This document shows, piece after piece, positions 8,679-17,819 of a DNA stretch of 64,000 nt; positions within the stretch are counted from its first letter, which is position 1; every line of letters starts with the position of its first letter. The translations under genes were made by a program, and so were the position numbers. Source of the stretch: Vibrio injensis (GTDB lineage: Bacteria > Pseudomonadota > Gammaproteobacteria > Enterobacterales > Vibrionaceae); the NCBI RefSeq assembly GCF_001895205.1, contig NZ_BDJF01000027.1, forward strand, positions 558,001 to 622,000. Reading direction: 5' to 3'. The notes beneath the pieces are model-generated. The model saw only the letters and a program-made list of their open reading frames with translations. It was not told the origin of the DNA and made no database searches.

Positions 8679-9812
8679 ATGAATCAACAACCCCACTCAA
8701 ATTCGCTACTGACTACCCCTTTGCATGCTGTACATGTTGAACTAGGCGCAAAAATGGTGTCTTTTGCTGGGTATGATATGCCCGTTCAATACCCTCTAGG
8801 TGTAAAAAAAGAGCATTTACATACTCGTCAAGCGGCTGGATTGTTTGATGTTTCACACATGGGGCAATTGCGTTTACATGGTGTGGATGCGGCGGCGGCT
8901 TTAGAGCGTTTAGTTCCGGTTGATGTCATTGATTTACCCGTTGGCAAGCAGCGCTATGCGATTTTTACCAACCCACAAGGCGGTATTTTAGATGATTTAA
9001 TGGTTGCTAACTTAGGTGATCATCTTTTCCTTGTGGTTAATGCGGCCTGTAAAGCGCAGGATATTGCCCATTTAACCGCGCATTTACCTGCTGGTGTAGA
9101 ATTAGAGGTGTTAGAAGATAGGGCGTTGCTCGCCTTGCAAGGGCCGAAAGCGGCGATGATATTAGCTCAGTGGCAACCCGCTGTTGAGCAGATGCGCTTT
9201 ATGGATATTCAGAATTTATCGATCAACGGTATTGAATGCATTGTCAGTCGCAGTGGTTACACAGGGGAAGATGGCTTTGAAATTTCTGTTCCGGCTGATC
9301 AAGCCGTCGTGTTTGCACAAGCATTAGCGGAGCATCCCGACGTCGAGTGGATAGGTCTTGGTGCTCGTGATTCGCTACGTTTGGAGTGTGGTCTGTGTTT
9401 ATATGGACATGATTTGGATGAAACCACCACGCCAGTAGAAGCCAGTCTATTATGGGCGATACAACCTGTGCGGCGTATCGGCGGCGAACGTGCCGGAGGG
9501 TTTCCCGGCGCTGAAATTATTCTAAAACAGATAGAGAGCAAACAGGTTGCTCGTAAGCGTATAGGGTTAGTGGGGCAAACTAAAGCGCCTGTTCGAGAAG
9601 GCACAGAGTTGTTTGATGCTGAAGGTAATAAAGTCGGTATCGTGACTAGTGGCACTGTTGGCCCGACAGCCGAGCAACCCATTTCAATGGGGTATGTTCG
9701 AGCGGATCTAGCGGTGATTGGTCATGAGTTGTTTGCTGAAGTCCGTGGTAAAATGCTGCCGATGACGATTGAGAAGATGCCATTCGTCCCACAACGCTAT
9801 TATCGAGGATAG
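8679..9812 (+). CDS. gcvT: Aminomethyltransferase, glycine cleavage T-protein
   Basis: T-protein (377 aa) moves the methylene group from lipoyl-GcvH to tetrahydrofolate and releases ammonia. Typical segments are KMVSFAGYDMPVQYP near residue 28, GLFDVSHMGQ near 55, SRSGYTGEDGFEIS near 194 and GARDSLRLECGLCLYGHD near 232. An ATG at 8667 is in frame, but GGAG at 8669-8672 is correctly spaced from the ATG at 8679, so I use the latter. The gene follows the HTH-cupin regulator by 234 bases on the same strand and ends at a strong terminator. With gcvH and gcvP it supplies three of the four components; the L-protein is shared and usually elsewhere. Confidence 0.96.
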   Translation: MNQQPHSNSLLTTPLHAVHVELGAKMVSFAGYDMPVQYPLGVKKEHLHTRQAAGLFDVSHMGQLRLHGVDAAAALERLVPVDVIDLPVGKQRYAIFTNPQGGILDDLMVANLGDHLFLVVNAACKAQDIAHLTAHLPAGVELEVLEDRALLALQGPKAAMILAQWQPAVEQMRFMDIQNLSINGIECIVSRSGYTGEDGFEISVPADQAVVFAQALAEHPDVEWIGLGARDSLRLECGLCLYGHDLDETTTPVEASLLWAIQPVRRIGGERAGGFPGAEIILKQIESKQVARKRIGLVGQTKAPVREGTELFDAEGNKVGIVTSGTVGPTAEQPISMGYVRADLAVIGHELFAEVRGKMLPMTIEKMPFVPQRYYRG

Positions 9813-10159
9813 CGAATTATTGACTTATCTCTTCTCGGTTAATGTTAAGAATAGAGCAGCGCGACCATGCTGCTTTATTCTTTTTCTCTTCGCTCAAACG
9901 CCTTAATTTTTCAATGACTCACTCGGTAATTGTTTGCCAATTACCACTAGCCTAATAGTTTTCTTTTCTCTTTCCTTCTTACAATTTACATCGCTAAGTT
10001 AGGTTGGAGCAGTTCGCCGATTCTAATTTGATTATTGGCCTCTGTTTGTTGAGGCCGAGGGACCTCCTATTCACTTGCTGCATCAAGTTTTTTTGGGTTG
10101 ATTCCGTTATCTAGAACTACACTTTAATTAGCTTACTTCGCTAGATACATGAGGTGTTT
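9813..10159. other. Intergenic region between gcvT and the serine protease
   Basis: The left part holds the gcvT terminator. At 10037-10056 there is a GGCCTC / GAGGCC hairpin with an eight-base loop in the leader of the protease gene, whose role is unknown. No ORF or recognisable RNA gene is seen. Confidence 0.5.
9847..9885 (+). terminator. Terminator of gcvT
   Basis: AAGAATA-GAGCAGC pairs with GCTGCT-TATTCTT around an eight-base loop and runs into TTTTT, 35 bases after the gcvT stop. Confidence 0.85.
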
Positions 10160-11266
10160 ATGATAAAGAAACCCAGTCAGATGGTTATTTTATGCCTCAT
10201 GCTATTGATGAGTTCAATGGTTTTTGCTGAGCTGACACCACGTATCGTAAATGGTAAACCGACGACGATTACCACTTATCCTTCATTCGTTAGCTTATTT
10301 TATGATCGTATTGAATATGATCGCCGCTACAGTGCGGCGAGTTTTTGTGGTGGGACCTTACTTGACGATCGACACGTCTTGACTGCTGCTCATTGTTTGT
10401 TTGACGGAAGAGGATCGTTAGATATTCCATGGTTACTGTTTACGGTAGCAACTCAAGTGGATAATGAATCGGATTTTCCTAATGGTAATATCACCACAGT
10501 ACGTGGTGAAGCGTTTTTCTATCATCCCAATTACGATGATTCCGTTAACTCATTATGGGCAAACGATATCGCGATCATCCGTTTAGAGCGAGGGCTAAAT
10601 GGGCAAGGGTTTGTGAATCGACCGACGAGCCAAGCTTATCGGCTCGGATTTAATGGCAGTGATGATGACGAAAATGACGGTATTTTTGAAGCGGTCGGCC
10701 ACGGTAATACGCGTTCAGGATTTGATGAAGATGACCGATTATTGTTTACGACTATGTATTATGTATCGAATGCTCGTTGTCAGTTAGATATTACGCCATT
10801 CGCGTTAGCGTTAAATCCCCATCACCTCTGCTTTAAAGGGGACGGCATTAATCCTGATAGCCGTCTTGCTAATGGGACTTGTCAAGGGGATTCGGGAGGG
10901 CCTATCTACTGGAATAATGCGGGTCATTTGGTGCAAGTGGGCATCACAAGCTTTGGTCCTGCAGAATGTGGCGTAGGTTTTCCACAATCACAGGTTACCT
11001 CCGTATTTACGGAGATTTATGGTTACCGTGAATGGATAGATCAAGTACTAAATGGACAGCTGACGGCTAACTATCTTGTTACAGAAGAGGCGCGTTTAGC
11101 GTTTTTAGCGGGGAGCGGTAGTTCATCGGTTTCACCTGCGCCTATTGCTGCAGACTCAGGAAGTATAGCATCACCGAACGCTTCGGGAGGTGGGGGGATT
11201 GATGGCTGGTTCAGCGTCCTACTCTTGCTTTTAGGGTACGCGCGTTATCAGCAAACGAGGAAGTGA
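10160..11266 (+). CDS. Secreted trypsin-like serine protease with GlyGly-CTERM tail
   Basis: A 368-residue S1-family protease. A signal peptide covers about residues 1-24 (ending MVFA), and the mature-like start RIVNGKPT follows. The catalytic triad is visible: His in LTAAHC, Asp in NDIAII and Ser in CQGDSGGP. The C-terminus has a Ser/Pro/Gly-rich linker, GGGGIDGW, a hydrophobic helix and a basic end (YARYQQTRK), which is the GlyGly-CTERM signal cleaved by rhombosortase after type II secretion, as in V. cholerae VesA/B/C. The ATG at 10160 with GAGG before it is preferred over an in-frame GTG at 10154. It is convergent with the phosphodiesterase gene, 5 bases apart. Confidence 0.9.
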   Translation: MIKKPSQMVILCLMLLMSSMVFAELTPRIVNGKPTTITTYPSFVSLFYDRIEYDRRYSAASFCGGTLLDDRHVLTAAHCLFDGRGSLDIPWLLFTVATQVDNESDFPNGNITTVRGEAFFYHPNYDDSVNSLWANDIAIIRLERGLNGQGFVNRPTSQAYRLGFNGSDDDENDGIFEAVGHGNTRSGFDEDDRLLFTTMYYVSNARCQLDITPFALALNPHHLCFKGDGINPDSRLANGTCQGDSGGPIYWNNAGHLVQVGITSFGPAECGVGFPQSQVTSVFTEIYGYREWIDQVLNGQLTANYLVTEEARLAFLAGSGSSSVSPAPIAADSGSIASPNASGGGGIDGWFSVLLLLLGYARYQQTRK

Positions 11267-11271
11267 TACGT

Positions 11272-12969
11272 TTAGTTGAGTAGGGTATAGCGGCTGGCGG
11301 TAGCTAAAGAAAGGGGTTTAGAGAACCAGTAACCTTGTAGATAGTTGACCCCCATTTGGCAAAACTTTTGCTGCATTGCGCTGTTTTCTATCCCTTCAAT
11401 CACAATATCCATGCCTCTTGAGCGGCATAGCTGAACAATAAATCGTAAATACTCTTCAGAGGCGGTATTAGTCAGTGTTTTCAAAGCCATTGTTCGATCA
11501 ATTTTGATTTGATTTAGGGGCAAATCAAAGAAGCTATAAATGGAACTTAAGCCAGCGCCAAAATCATCCAGTGACAGTTGAAAACCCATCTTACTGAGTG
11601 TATTCAGTTGATTTAAAGCATGTCGGTTGCCGTCCAATATCACGGTTTCGGTCAGCTCAAGTACGATGGATGAAGGGCAGACCCCCGCCGCATCGGCCAT
11701 CATTTTTATATTGGCAGGGAAATTGCTGTTAAGCAGTTGCAAAACAGACACATTGACGTTTACTCGCGTACTTGAGCCATGTTGAAAATGGTAACGATGA
11801 ATAAACTGACAAGCTTTTTCAAAGACTTGATAACCTAACTCCGTGATCAGCCCCTTTTTTTCTGCTACAGGGATAAATTCATCTGGATAAATCTCACCAA
11901 ACTCGGACGATCGCCAACGAACTAAAGCTTCGAAACTGGCGACTTTACCAGTTTGCGCATGAATAATGGGTTGAAATTTAACCGATAAAGAGTGATGACA
12001 TAAGGCTTCTTTTAAACCGCGTTCAATAAAAAAGTAGCGATCCACCGTATGCTGAGTTTTTCCTGCGTAAATCTCGATTCTTGAGCGACTTTTTTCTCCC
12101 GCATACTGACAGGTTTGTGCCGCAATATTGAGAATTTGTACCGCGCTGAGTTGATCTGAAAAATGCGGTAAAACACCAATGTTCATTCGATCACCCAATA
12201 GGTGACCTTGCTCTTGAGCGGAGTGAGAGTAACGCTCAAGAATCGATTGGCATAGCTGCGGTAAGTCTTGGTCTGAAATTGGTTGACGTAATAAAATTGC
12301 AAAATCGTCGGAACGTACGCGATACAGTGTCGAGTGATGATGGATAAGATTACTCAACGCATTATGCATATGATGCAGGATATGTTGAATGACTTCAGCA
12401 CTGTACTGATTTAGGTAGGATTTAATGTCTTCAATTTGAATATACATCAGTGTGGCTGGCGATGCAGCACGTTTGGCATCATCGATGTCTCGTAATAGCT
12501 TGGTGGTGTTCGGCATCCCGGAAACGACATCATAAAATGCCGCTTGTTGCAGAAAAGACGTCATCTTTTTTTGTTCAGAAATGTCTCGGTGACTGCCGAC
12601 CATAAACATTTCACCGTTTTCGACTTTAGTTACCGCAGTACCCAGTAACCAGATATAACGACCATCAACGGTTCTTGCGCGATATTCAGAAGTGACTCGA
12701 CTTTCCTGATTAAGATGACCATCGACTCTTTGTTCTAGTGCCATCCTATCGAGTGGGTGAACCAACGCCATCCAATCTTCTAAAGCAATGGTGGCTGAAA
12801 AAAAACCAAATTGCTGATAAAAACTCGGATTATAAAAAGTCATGGTTCCCTGTTGGTCCATATGGAAAATACCTTCACTAAAGATATCAAAGATATGAAT
12901 CAAACGCTGTTGGTGACGACTGAGAACTGAATGGGTTGGTTCGATAGTGTTTTCTTCTGTCAACAACAT
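11272..12969 (-). CDS. PAS / degenerate GGDEF / EAL cyclic-di-GMP phosphodiesterase
   Basis: A 565-residue soluble signalling protein. A PAS-PAC domain occupies about residues 20-135 (ending GSHRDISEQKK), a GGDEF-like domain about 140-300, and an EAL domain about 310-560. The GGDEF signature is replaced by RSDDF, so cyclase activity is unlikely. The EAL domain keeps its catalytic elements: FEALVRW, NVNVSV, ELTETVIL, LDDFGAGLSSI, IKIDRT and IEGIE. I therefore predict that it degrades cyclic-di-GMP, with the GGDEF-like part perhaps sensing GTP and the PAS domain a cue. No membrane segment is visible. Its target process (motility or biofilm) is unknown. Confidence 0.9.
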   Translation of the reverse strand: MLLTEENTIEPTHSVLSRHQQRLIHIFDIFSEGIFHMDQQGTMTFYNPSFYQQFGFFSATIALEDWMALVHPLDRMALEQRVDGHLNQESRVTSEYRARTVDGRYIWLLGTAVTKVENGEMFMVGSHRDISEQKKMTSFLQQAAFYDVVSGMPNTTKLLRDIDDAKRAASPATLMYIQIEDIKSYLNQYSAEVIQHILHHMHNALSNLIHHHSTLYRVRSDDFAILLRQPISDQDLPQLCQSILERYSHSAQEQGHLLGDRMNIGVLPHFSDQLSAVQILNIAAQTCQYAGEKSRSRIEIYAGKTQHTVDRYFFIERGLKEALCHHSLSVKFQPIIHAQTGKVASFEALVRWRSSEFGEIYPDEFIPVAEKKGLITELGYQVFEKACQFIHRYHFQHGSSTRVNVNVSVLQLLNSNFPANIKMMADAAGVCPSSIVLELTETVILDGNRHALNQLNTLSKMGFQLSLDDFGAGLSSIYSFFDLPLNQIKIDRTMALKTLTNTASEEYLRFIVQLCRSRGMDIVIEGIENSAMQQKFCQMGVNYLQGYWFSKPLSLATASRYTLLN

Positions 12970-13146
12970 GCCAGTACACCTGATCTTAATTGTTATCCGT
13001 AACCTACTATAACGTGTCGCTCAGTAGCGCTCAATTAACAATGTGTATTATCAGTCAGTTATAAGTCAAATTTGTGATAATTAAGGAAATCTCGATGCGT
13101 CTTCTTGAGTACAAAGTAATGTATGATGAGTCGGTTAGATGAAATT

Positions 13147-13177
13147 GACCACAGCTAGGTTAATCCCAACTGTGGTC
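13147..13177 (-). terminator. Terminator-like hairpin after gsk
   Basis: GACCACAG at 13147-13154 pairs with CTGTGGTC at 13170-13177, about 65 bases beyond the gsk stop on the minus strand. The following T-run is weak, so termination is plausible but not certain. Confidence 0.5.
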
Positions 13178-13241
13178 AAAATGATGATGTCTCTTCTATC
13201 ATCGGTGATTTTTTATTAGCGACGACGCTGTATGAGAGAGA

Positions 13242-14546
13242 TTAACGATCCCAATACGCTTCTTCTAAGCTGTCTTCACGCTCGGGCAGTGAGCGGGATA
13301 GGCGAGGTGAGTGCTGCGTTAATACTTCATAGCTGACTCGGTTGGCATACCGACAAATCTGTGAAAGTGATGAATAAGTCAAATAAGGTAACGCATGTTT
13401 TGCTGAGTTAGGCACATTATTTTGATGATAGCGGTTAGCGGCCATATCATGCAGTAAAGCGGAAAGCGCACCATCGCCGGCACCATTAGTATTTTTGATT
13501 TCTAACGGTCCGCCTAAATAGGGGCCAATATGCGAGTATACTTTTACTGGTTGTTGACAATCTTTTTTACGCATCGCACGGCTAAATTCATAGCGGTTAA
13601 ACTCAGGAATATTACCGGGCAGCAATGGTAGTTCAGTATCGCGTTTTGCTGAGTCATCGACATAACCTGCCATGTATAATCCAACCGGACCGGCAGTACA
13701 CAACACTAAATCTACCCAATCTAACGTTTTGTTGGCAGCTAAGAGCGGATCTTTCTCTCCGGTTAAGGCTTCCCCTTCTTCTTCATTCATCGCTAAGACG
13801 GTGACATGTTGCTTAAGATACTCTTGCCACCAAGTTTGATTACCTTCGATGACATATTTCGTCCCTAGAGTTAAAACAACAGGGACATGATGCGCTTTTG
13901 CTAGTTCAATGGCACGTTGTACCGCTTGTGGCATCGGATCATCAGCTTTGCCGCGCATGAGATATGACGAGACGACTAAAGCCGAGGCGCGAGCAAACAC
14001 TTCTTCAGGGATACTTTCAGGACGAAGCTGATTCATTTGCCCTTCATTGATCGCGAAGGTTCTTTCGCCGTCTTCTGAAATCAAGGTATAACAACGACCA
14101 ATTGGACCATCGACCGTTTGTAGATGGTTCAAATTCATCCGCGAAGAGGTTTGACATAAGTATCGATAGGCATAAGAGCTTACTTCGATATTTTTAGACA
14201 TCACACCAAGTAGTACGGACTTGCTGTCTGCTAATACCGAGTAGTTATGCAGAGTGTTACCTATCGTGTCTCCCGGATATAAATGGGTGATCAGTTTACG
14301 CTCAACTAACTCGTCGTAAAGAGCATCGGCTTGACGCTCTTCAAGCACTAAAGAATGCCCTTTGCTTAATTGATATTTGGCTAAAAAAGCATCATCAACT
14401 CTGGCTTCAATATCGACAATCGTTTGCCCCACGCCAACTACCGTAGGGTGGCGTAACTTAGGGGTCGGTTGCATTTGGTTTACAAGCGGATCACGAGCGT
14501 GAGTGGGGAAGTAGTGTTTCGATTTGCGTTGTCCGGGAAACTTCAT
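13242..14546 (-). CDS. gsk: Inosine-guanosine kinase
   Basis: Inosine-guanosine kinase (434 aa) phosphorylates guanosine and inosine to the monophosphates in purine salvage. It is a PfkB/ribokinase-family enzyme with the anion-hole and catalytic-base motif NTNGAGDGALSALLHD near residue 355. The N-terminus MKFPGQRKSKHYFP is nearly the E. coli Gsk start and the length matches, so I start at the ATG at 14546. An upstream in-frame ATG at 14558 would add four residues. The ribosome binding site is weak for both. The gene is monocistronic with a hairpin downstream. Confidence 0.95.
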   Translation of the reverse strand: MKFPGQRKSKHYFPTHARDPLVNQMQPTPKLRHPTVVGVGQTIVDIEARVDDAFLAKYQLSKGHSLVLEERQADALYDELVERKLITHLYPGDTIGNTLHNYSVLADSKSVLLGVMSKNIEVSSYAYRYLCQTSSRMNLNHLQTVDGPIGRCYTLISEDGERTFAINEGQMNQLRPESIPEEVFARASALVVSSYLMRGKADDPMPQAVQRAIELAKAHHVPVVLTLGTKYVIEGNQTWWQEYLKQHVTVLAMNEEEGEALTGEKDPLLAANKTLDWVDLVLCTAGPVGLYMAGYVDDSAKRDTELPLLPGNIPEFNRYEFSRAMRKKDCQQPVKVYSHIGPYLGGPLEIKNTNGAGDGALSALLHDMAANRYHQNNVPNSAKHALPYLTYSSLSQICRYANRVSYEVLTQHSPRLSRSLPEREDSLEEAYWDR

Positions 14547-14595
14547 ATCCAGAGTCATAGGTAAGGAACAGTTTCGCGAATATTATCACAAAAAG

Positions 14596-14877
14596 ATGAA
14601 ACAATTTATAATATTTGCATTGTTACGAATGCCAATAAGAAGCGAAAGAGCAATCATCTGCACGATGGTTGCTCTTATGGACGATAAAACCATCGCTAAA
14701 GTTTATCTATCTCTAAGGCGTCGTATGAGCCACGGGTGGTTGAGTGGATTTGTCACTGTTATAGATGTTGAAACACCTATGAACAATGTTCTACCAGATC
14801 AACTAAAAACAGTGGAACAGATAGAGTCTAAGCTTAAAGCGTATGTATTGCCTTATCTCACGCTAGCTTTTAAGTAA
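14596..14877 (+). CDS. Hypothetical protein (doubtful)
   Basis: A 93-codon ORF starting MKQFIIFALLRMP, with a short hydrophobic N-terminus and a mixed C-terminal half. I recognise no family. The ribosome binding site is poor, and the first part overlaps an imperfect inverted repeat (GAGCAATCAT / ATGGTTGCTC around 14648-14674), so this may be non-coding DNA left between gsk and the restriction island. The frame also extends upstream antisense to the gsk start, which I take to be chance. Confidence 0.25.
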   Translation: MKQFIIFALLRMPIRSERAIICTMVALMDDKTIAKVYLSLRRRMSHGWLSGFVTVIDVETPMNNVLPDQLKTVEQIESKLKAYVLPYLTLAFK

Positions 14878-14986
14878 CGCCTGTTTTGATGTGATCAACC
14901 ATCTCGATAGTGCACTGAACTGTACTCGGAACAATGTTCTTATCCTAATCTTAAAATAGTAAAGATGGGGTATTTGATTAACAAAT

Positions 14987-15025
14987 AAAAAAGCTTCGAG
15001 GAGAACTATGTACTACTCGAAGCTT
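14987..15025 (-). terminator. Terminator of the type I R-M operon
   Basis: AAGCTTCGAG at 14991-15000 pairs perfectly with CTCGAAGCTT at 15016-15025. On the minus strand the stem runs into TTTTTTATT. It lies 27 bases after the stop of the last operon gene. Confidence 0.9.
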
Positions 15026-15051
15026 GATACTTGGAATTTTGACCAACAAAA

Positions 15052-16047
15052 TCAGTCTGCTTTCTCTACAACCATGCCACTTTGCTCTGCAAAGTGAATC
15101 AATCGAGTTATACTCCTGAGGCTCCACTGGTTGGTGATGGCTATCACCTCGTCGTTAGGCAACGTAATCAGCGCATCTTCATCGCTGTGGAAACGGCGAA
15201 TTCTACCTTGAGGGATATCATCCGCTAGGATGGCAATGCGTCGTCTTACTGGCTCGTTAAATGCGTTGAGTACATCATTCAAGCTTTGTGGCTGATGTTT
15301 CTCGATCCAGTCCGTGACTAACGCTAGCGCTAGGTGTCGCTTTTTATAGATATGGCCGTTATAGCGATACTCTGAGTAATCTTTTTCGCCTTTTTGAACG
15401 CTTGTGCGCTGCTCGGCACGCTTCTCGCGGAACTTTACCTGATACTCTTCTACCTCGGGTACAGGGATGATCTGTTCGGCATTGATCAGTACATCCTCTT
15501 TGTAGCGATAGGGCGTGAGGCGCACACAACTGATATCGATGCCTTTGTCACGCAGCCACAAGACAGAAGTGGTGAGTTCTTTACCGAAGTCTGCTGAGGC
15601 TAAAACGATCCGAACATCGTTACCAAAGTCATCCAAGCTGTTTTCATCAAGATCGACAAACTCCAGAATGGCTTCGCGGGCGTCAACCTCTTGACCTTCT
15701 TTCTTCAGGTACTGGGCATAGTAGTCGCACGCTTTGTCGAACGTCATGGTAGAGATCATTGCAGCATAGCGCAGCGCTTGCAGTTCCATGTGCGCACCGA
15801 TTTCATCCCGTTTAAGCTCAATGACCACTAAGTTGGCGTTTTTATCGATGGCTAACAGATCAATACGGCGACGGCTGTCTTCCCAATCAGAAAACTCTTC
15901 TGATATCACCAAACAATCAGGCGCGATGGCATCAATACAGCCTTTCAGCGCTTCTTGTAAATCGTGCCGTTCTTGCAGCCCTTCGGCTGCAAAAGTGGTC
16001 GGTGTCAGTGCGGTGAGGTTTTTATTGGCGATATTGTAAAGGCTCAT
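15052..16047 (-). CDS. PD-(D/E)XK nuclease-like protein at the end of the R-M operon
   Basis: A 331-residue protein with an N-terminal PD-(D/E)XK-type core: ISEEFSDWEDSRRRIDLLAI near residues 48-67, then LVVIELKRDEIGAHMELQALRYAA near 73-96, supplying the D...ExK residues and the following helix, as in NucS/DUF91-like nucleases. The C-terminal third (YNGHIYKKRHLALALVTDWI onward) is unassigned. The start lies 2 bases after the hsdS stop, so it belongs to the R-M operon. Genes of this kind recur at type I R-M loci, but their role is not established. It could be an accessory nuclease or a DNA-end sensor. Confidence 0.7.
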   Translation of the reverse strand: MSLYNIANKNLTALTPTTFAAEGLQERHDLQEALKGCIDAIAPDCLVISEEFSDWEDSRRRIDLLAIDKNANLVVIELKRDEIGAHMELQALRYAAMISTMTFDKACDYYAQYLKKEGQEVDAREAILEFVDLDENSLDDFGNDVRIVLASADFGKELTTSVLWLRDKGIDISCVRLTPYRYKEDVLINAEQIIPVPEVEEYQVKFREKRAEQRTSVQKGEKDYSEYRYNGHIYKKRHLALALVTDWIEKHQPQSLNDVLNAFNEPVRRRIAILADDIPQGRIRRFHSDEDALITLPNDEVIAITNQWSLRSITRLIHFAEQSGMVVEKAD

Positions 16048-16049
16048 GG

Positions 16050-17819
16050 TTATACTGCTTGTTCAACAATTGCATCGGTAAGTTGAAATTGAGTGATTTG
16101 GTTTTCTTGAACCTTTTGCTTTAATTGCTCGCATATATCGAAAAAACAACCCACGATATCAATAATTGCTGTTTGAGTTGCAACTGGAGGAAGGCAAATC
16201 AATAAGTTCTTAATTTGCTCTCTTGATACATTTTTCATTGAGCTACTGGTGCCGCCAGCTACTTGTGAATAGTAATTTCGAGCAAATTGGGAGTTGTTGA
16301 ATAAATTAATGTAATGGCTGCTCACTTTATCTGAAAACCGAAAGCGAATTATTTTATCACTCATCATTAGGTGCGTAGGCGAATCGTTAGGTACAATAAC
16401 TGCTTTTGCTACTAAATCAGCGGTGTTTGCTCGTGAAATAAGGAAATCGCCATCTTGAACCTCAAGGTGTTCTCGTGGTGCAAGAGAGTTTGGTAGTTCT
16501 TTGTTTTCCATAGGATTATACTGGTTCCAAGTTACTGCGCTAACTTTAAGAACCCCCCAGTTATCTTCAGATCTGGGTGTGTCCAAACATTTCGGACTCC
16601 ATCCCGCTTCCGAGCTTAGTTCCAAGTCCCCTAATCGACACCATTCCCACCCACTCGGAAGTTCAAATGGCTTTTCATCTTCAGCAATCGGCGGTAGCGC
16701 TTTTTCCTTTTTAATTTTCTTCTCTTTGACTAACTGCGCTTTTTCTTCCGCGATTCTTTTCAGTAACTCAGCAGCAGGTTCATCGCTTGGATCTTGCGGA
16801 ACCAACTTACCCATCACCGCCAGTTGGAGGATGGTTTGTTTAAGCTGGTCGATACTCGCTTCAGTGGTGAATAAGGTATCGAAATGCTCACTGATTCGCG
16901 CCCAGTTTTGCATTAACTCGTCAGCATCGGCGGAGTTGGTGAGTGTGTCCAACAGCGTTGTTACCAGCACTTGGTGTACTTCGATACTGCTTTCGGTTTG
17001 TTGCTCTAGCTGGTCGCAGAGCGCCATTAGTTCATCGACTTTGGCGACGATACGGTGTTGCTCTTGAAGCGGAGGCAGAGCAATTACGATGTCATTGATC
17101 TGTCCTGTACTTAAATTTGGAATTGCACTACCTAATGATTTTTCTAGATTTTCTGCAATTTTTGTAGTTAATGGAAAAAACAGATAATCCAAATCAATTT
17201 GATGCGGGATGAACTTTCCAACCCTCTGATTTAAGTAGAATACTTCATTTGTTGTATTGAAACCTACTTTACCAGTAGTTGCCCCTGACATTGCAATAAC
17301 CATGTCGCCTCGATTAACTCGGAGCGATGGATCAAGATCCTTGATTACACTAGTATCAACTCGAGACATTGTGTTGGGTGTAAGCTCACCAGCAAATGAA
17401 ATATCACCAATTTTTACTATACCTACTCCAGAGTCTTGGAAGCTCGAACTCTTGAAAGCAAAGCCATTAACAAATGTTGTTATTAAGCCGATTCGAGTCC
17501 ACGACCAACCTCTTGGTATATCAAATGTCTTTTCCTGCTCTTTAACGCTTGATAGAGGCTTTGTTTTTTTGATCTTCTTGTCTTTGACCAATTGAGCCTT
17601 TTCTTGCGCAATGCGTTCAAGTAACGCTGAAGCTGGCTCATCATTAGCATCTTGAGGAACAAGCTTGCCTCGCACCGCTAACTCTAAGATCAGCTCACGC
17701 AGCTTCTTAACACCGTAAAGCTCTAGTTTCTTGCTGCTGCCACGACCAGAGGTCGATCTGGTCTTTACTGCCGAAGTCCAAATATCAATATGCTCGGTGA
17801 TTAGGTTTTCTACAGCCAT
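16050..17819 (-). CDS. hsdS: Type I restriction-modification specificity subunit
   Basis: HsdS (589 aa) chooses the DNA target of the methylase and restriction complexes. It has two target recognition domains (about residues 105-235 and 390-545) and two conserved helical regions that repeat at protein level: LAVRGKLVPQDANDEPASAL near 47 and LAVMGKLVPQDPSDEPAAEL near 332, each followed by an EKAQLVK...KKIKK segment. Length and these repeats fit the type IB (EcoAI-like) family. Its ATG overlaps the hsdM stop (TAATG), giving tight coupling. The bipartite recognition sequence cannot be deduced here. Confidence 0.93.
   Translation of the reverse strand: MAVENLITEHIDIWTSAVKTRSTSGRGSSKKLELYGVKKLRELILELAVRGKLVPQDANDEPASALLERIAQEKAQLVKDKKIKKTKPLSSVKEQEKTFDIPRGWSWTRIGLITTFVNGFAFKSSSFQDSGVGIVKIGDISFAGELTPNTMSRVDTSVIKDLDPSLRVNRGDMVIAMSGATTGKVGFNTTNEVFYLNQRVGKFIPHQIDLDYLFFPLTTKIAENLEKSLGSAIPNLSTGQINDIVIALPPLQEQHRIVAKVDELMALCDQLEQQTESSIEVHQVLVTTLLDTLTNSADADELMQNWARISEHFDTLFTTEASIDQLKQTILQLAVMGKLVPQDPSDEPAAELLKRIAEEKAQLVKEKKIKKEKALPPIAEDEKPFELPSGWEWCRLGDLELSSEAGWSPKCLDTPRSEDNWGVLKVSAVTWNQYNPMENKELPNSLAPREHLEVQDGDFLISRANTADLVAKAVIVPNDSPTHLMMSDKIIRFRFSDKVSSHYINLFNNSQFARNYYSQVAGGTSSSMKNVSREQIKNLLICLPPVATQTAIIDIVGCFFDICEQLKQKVQENQITQFQLTDAIVEQAV

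Noticed and set aside
9299..9682. 127-codon minus-strand ORF in gcvT
   Set aside because: Antisense to a certain gene, no start signals and proline/arginine-rich composition typical of shadows.
16501..17067. 188-codon plus-strand ORF within hsdS
   Set aside because: Serine- and cysteine-rich translation antisense to a well-supported gene, with no family or binding site. It is a frame shadow.
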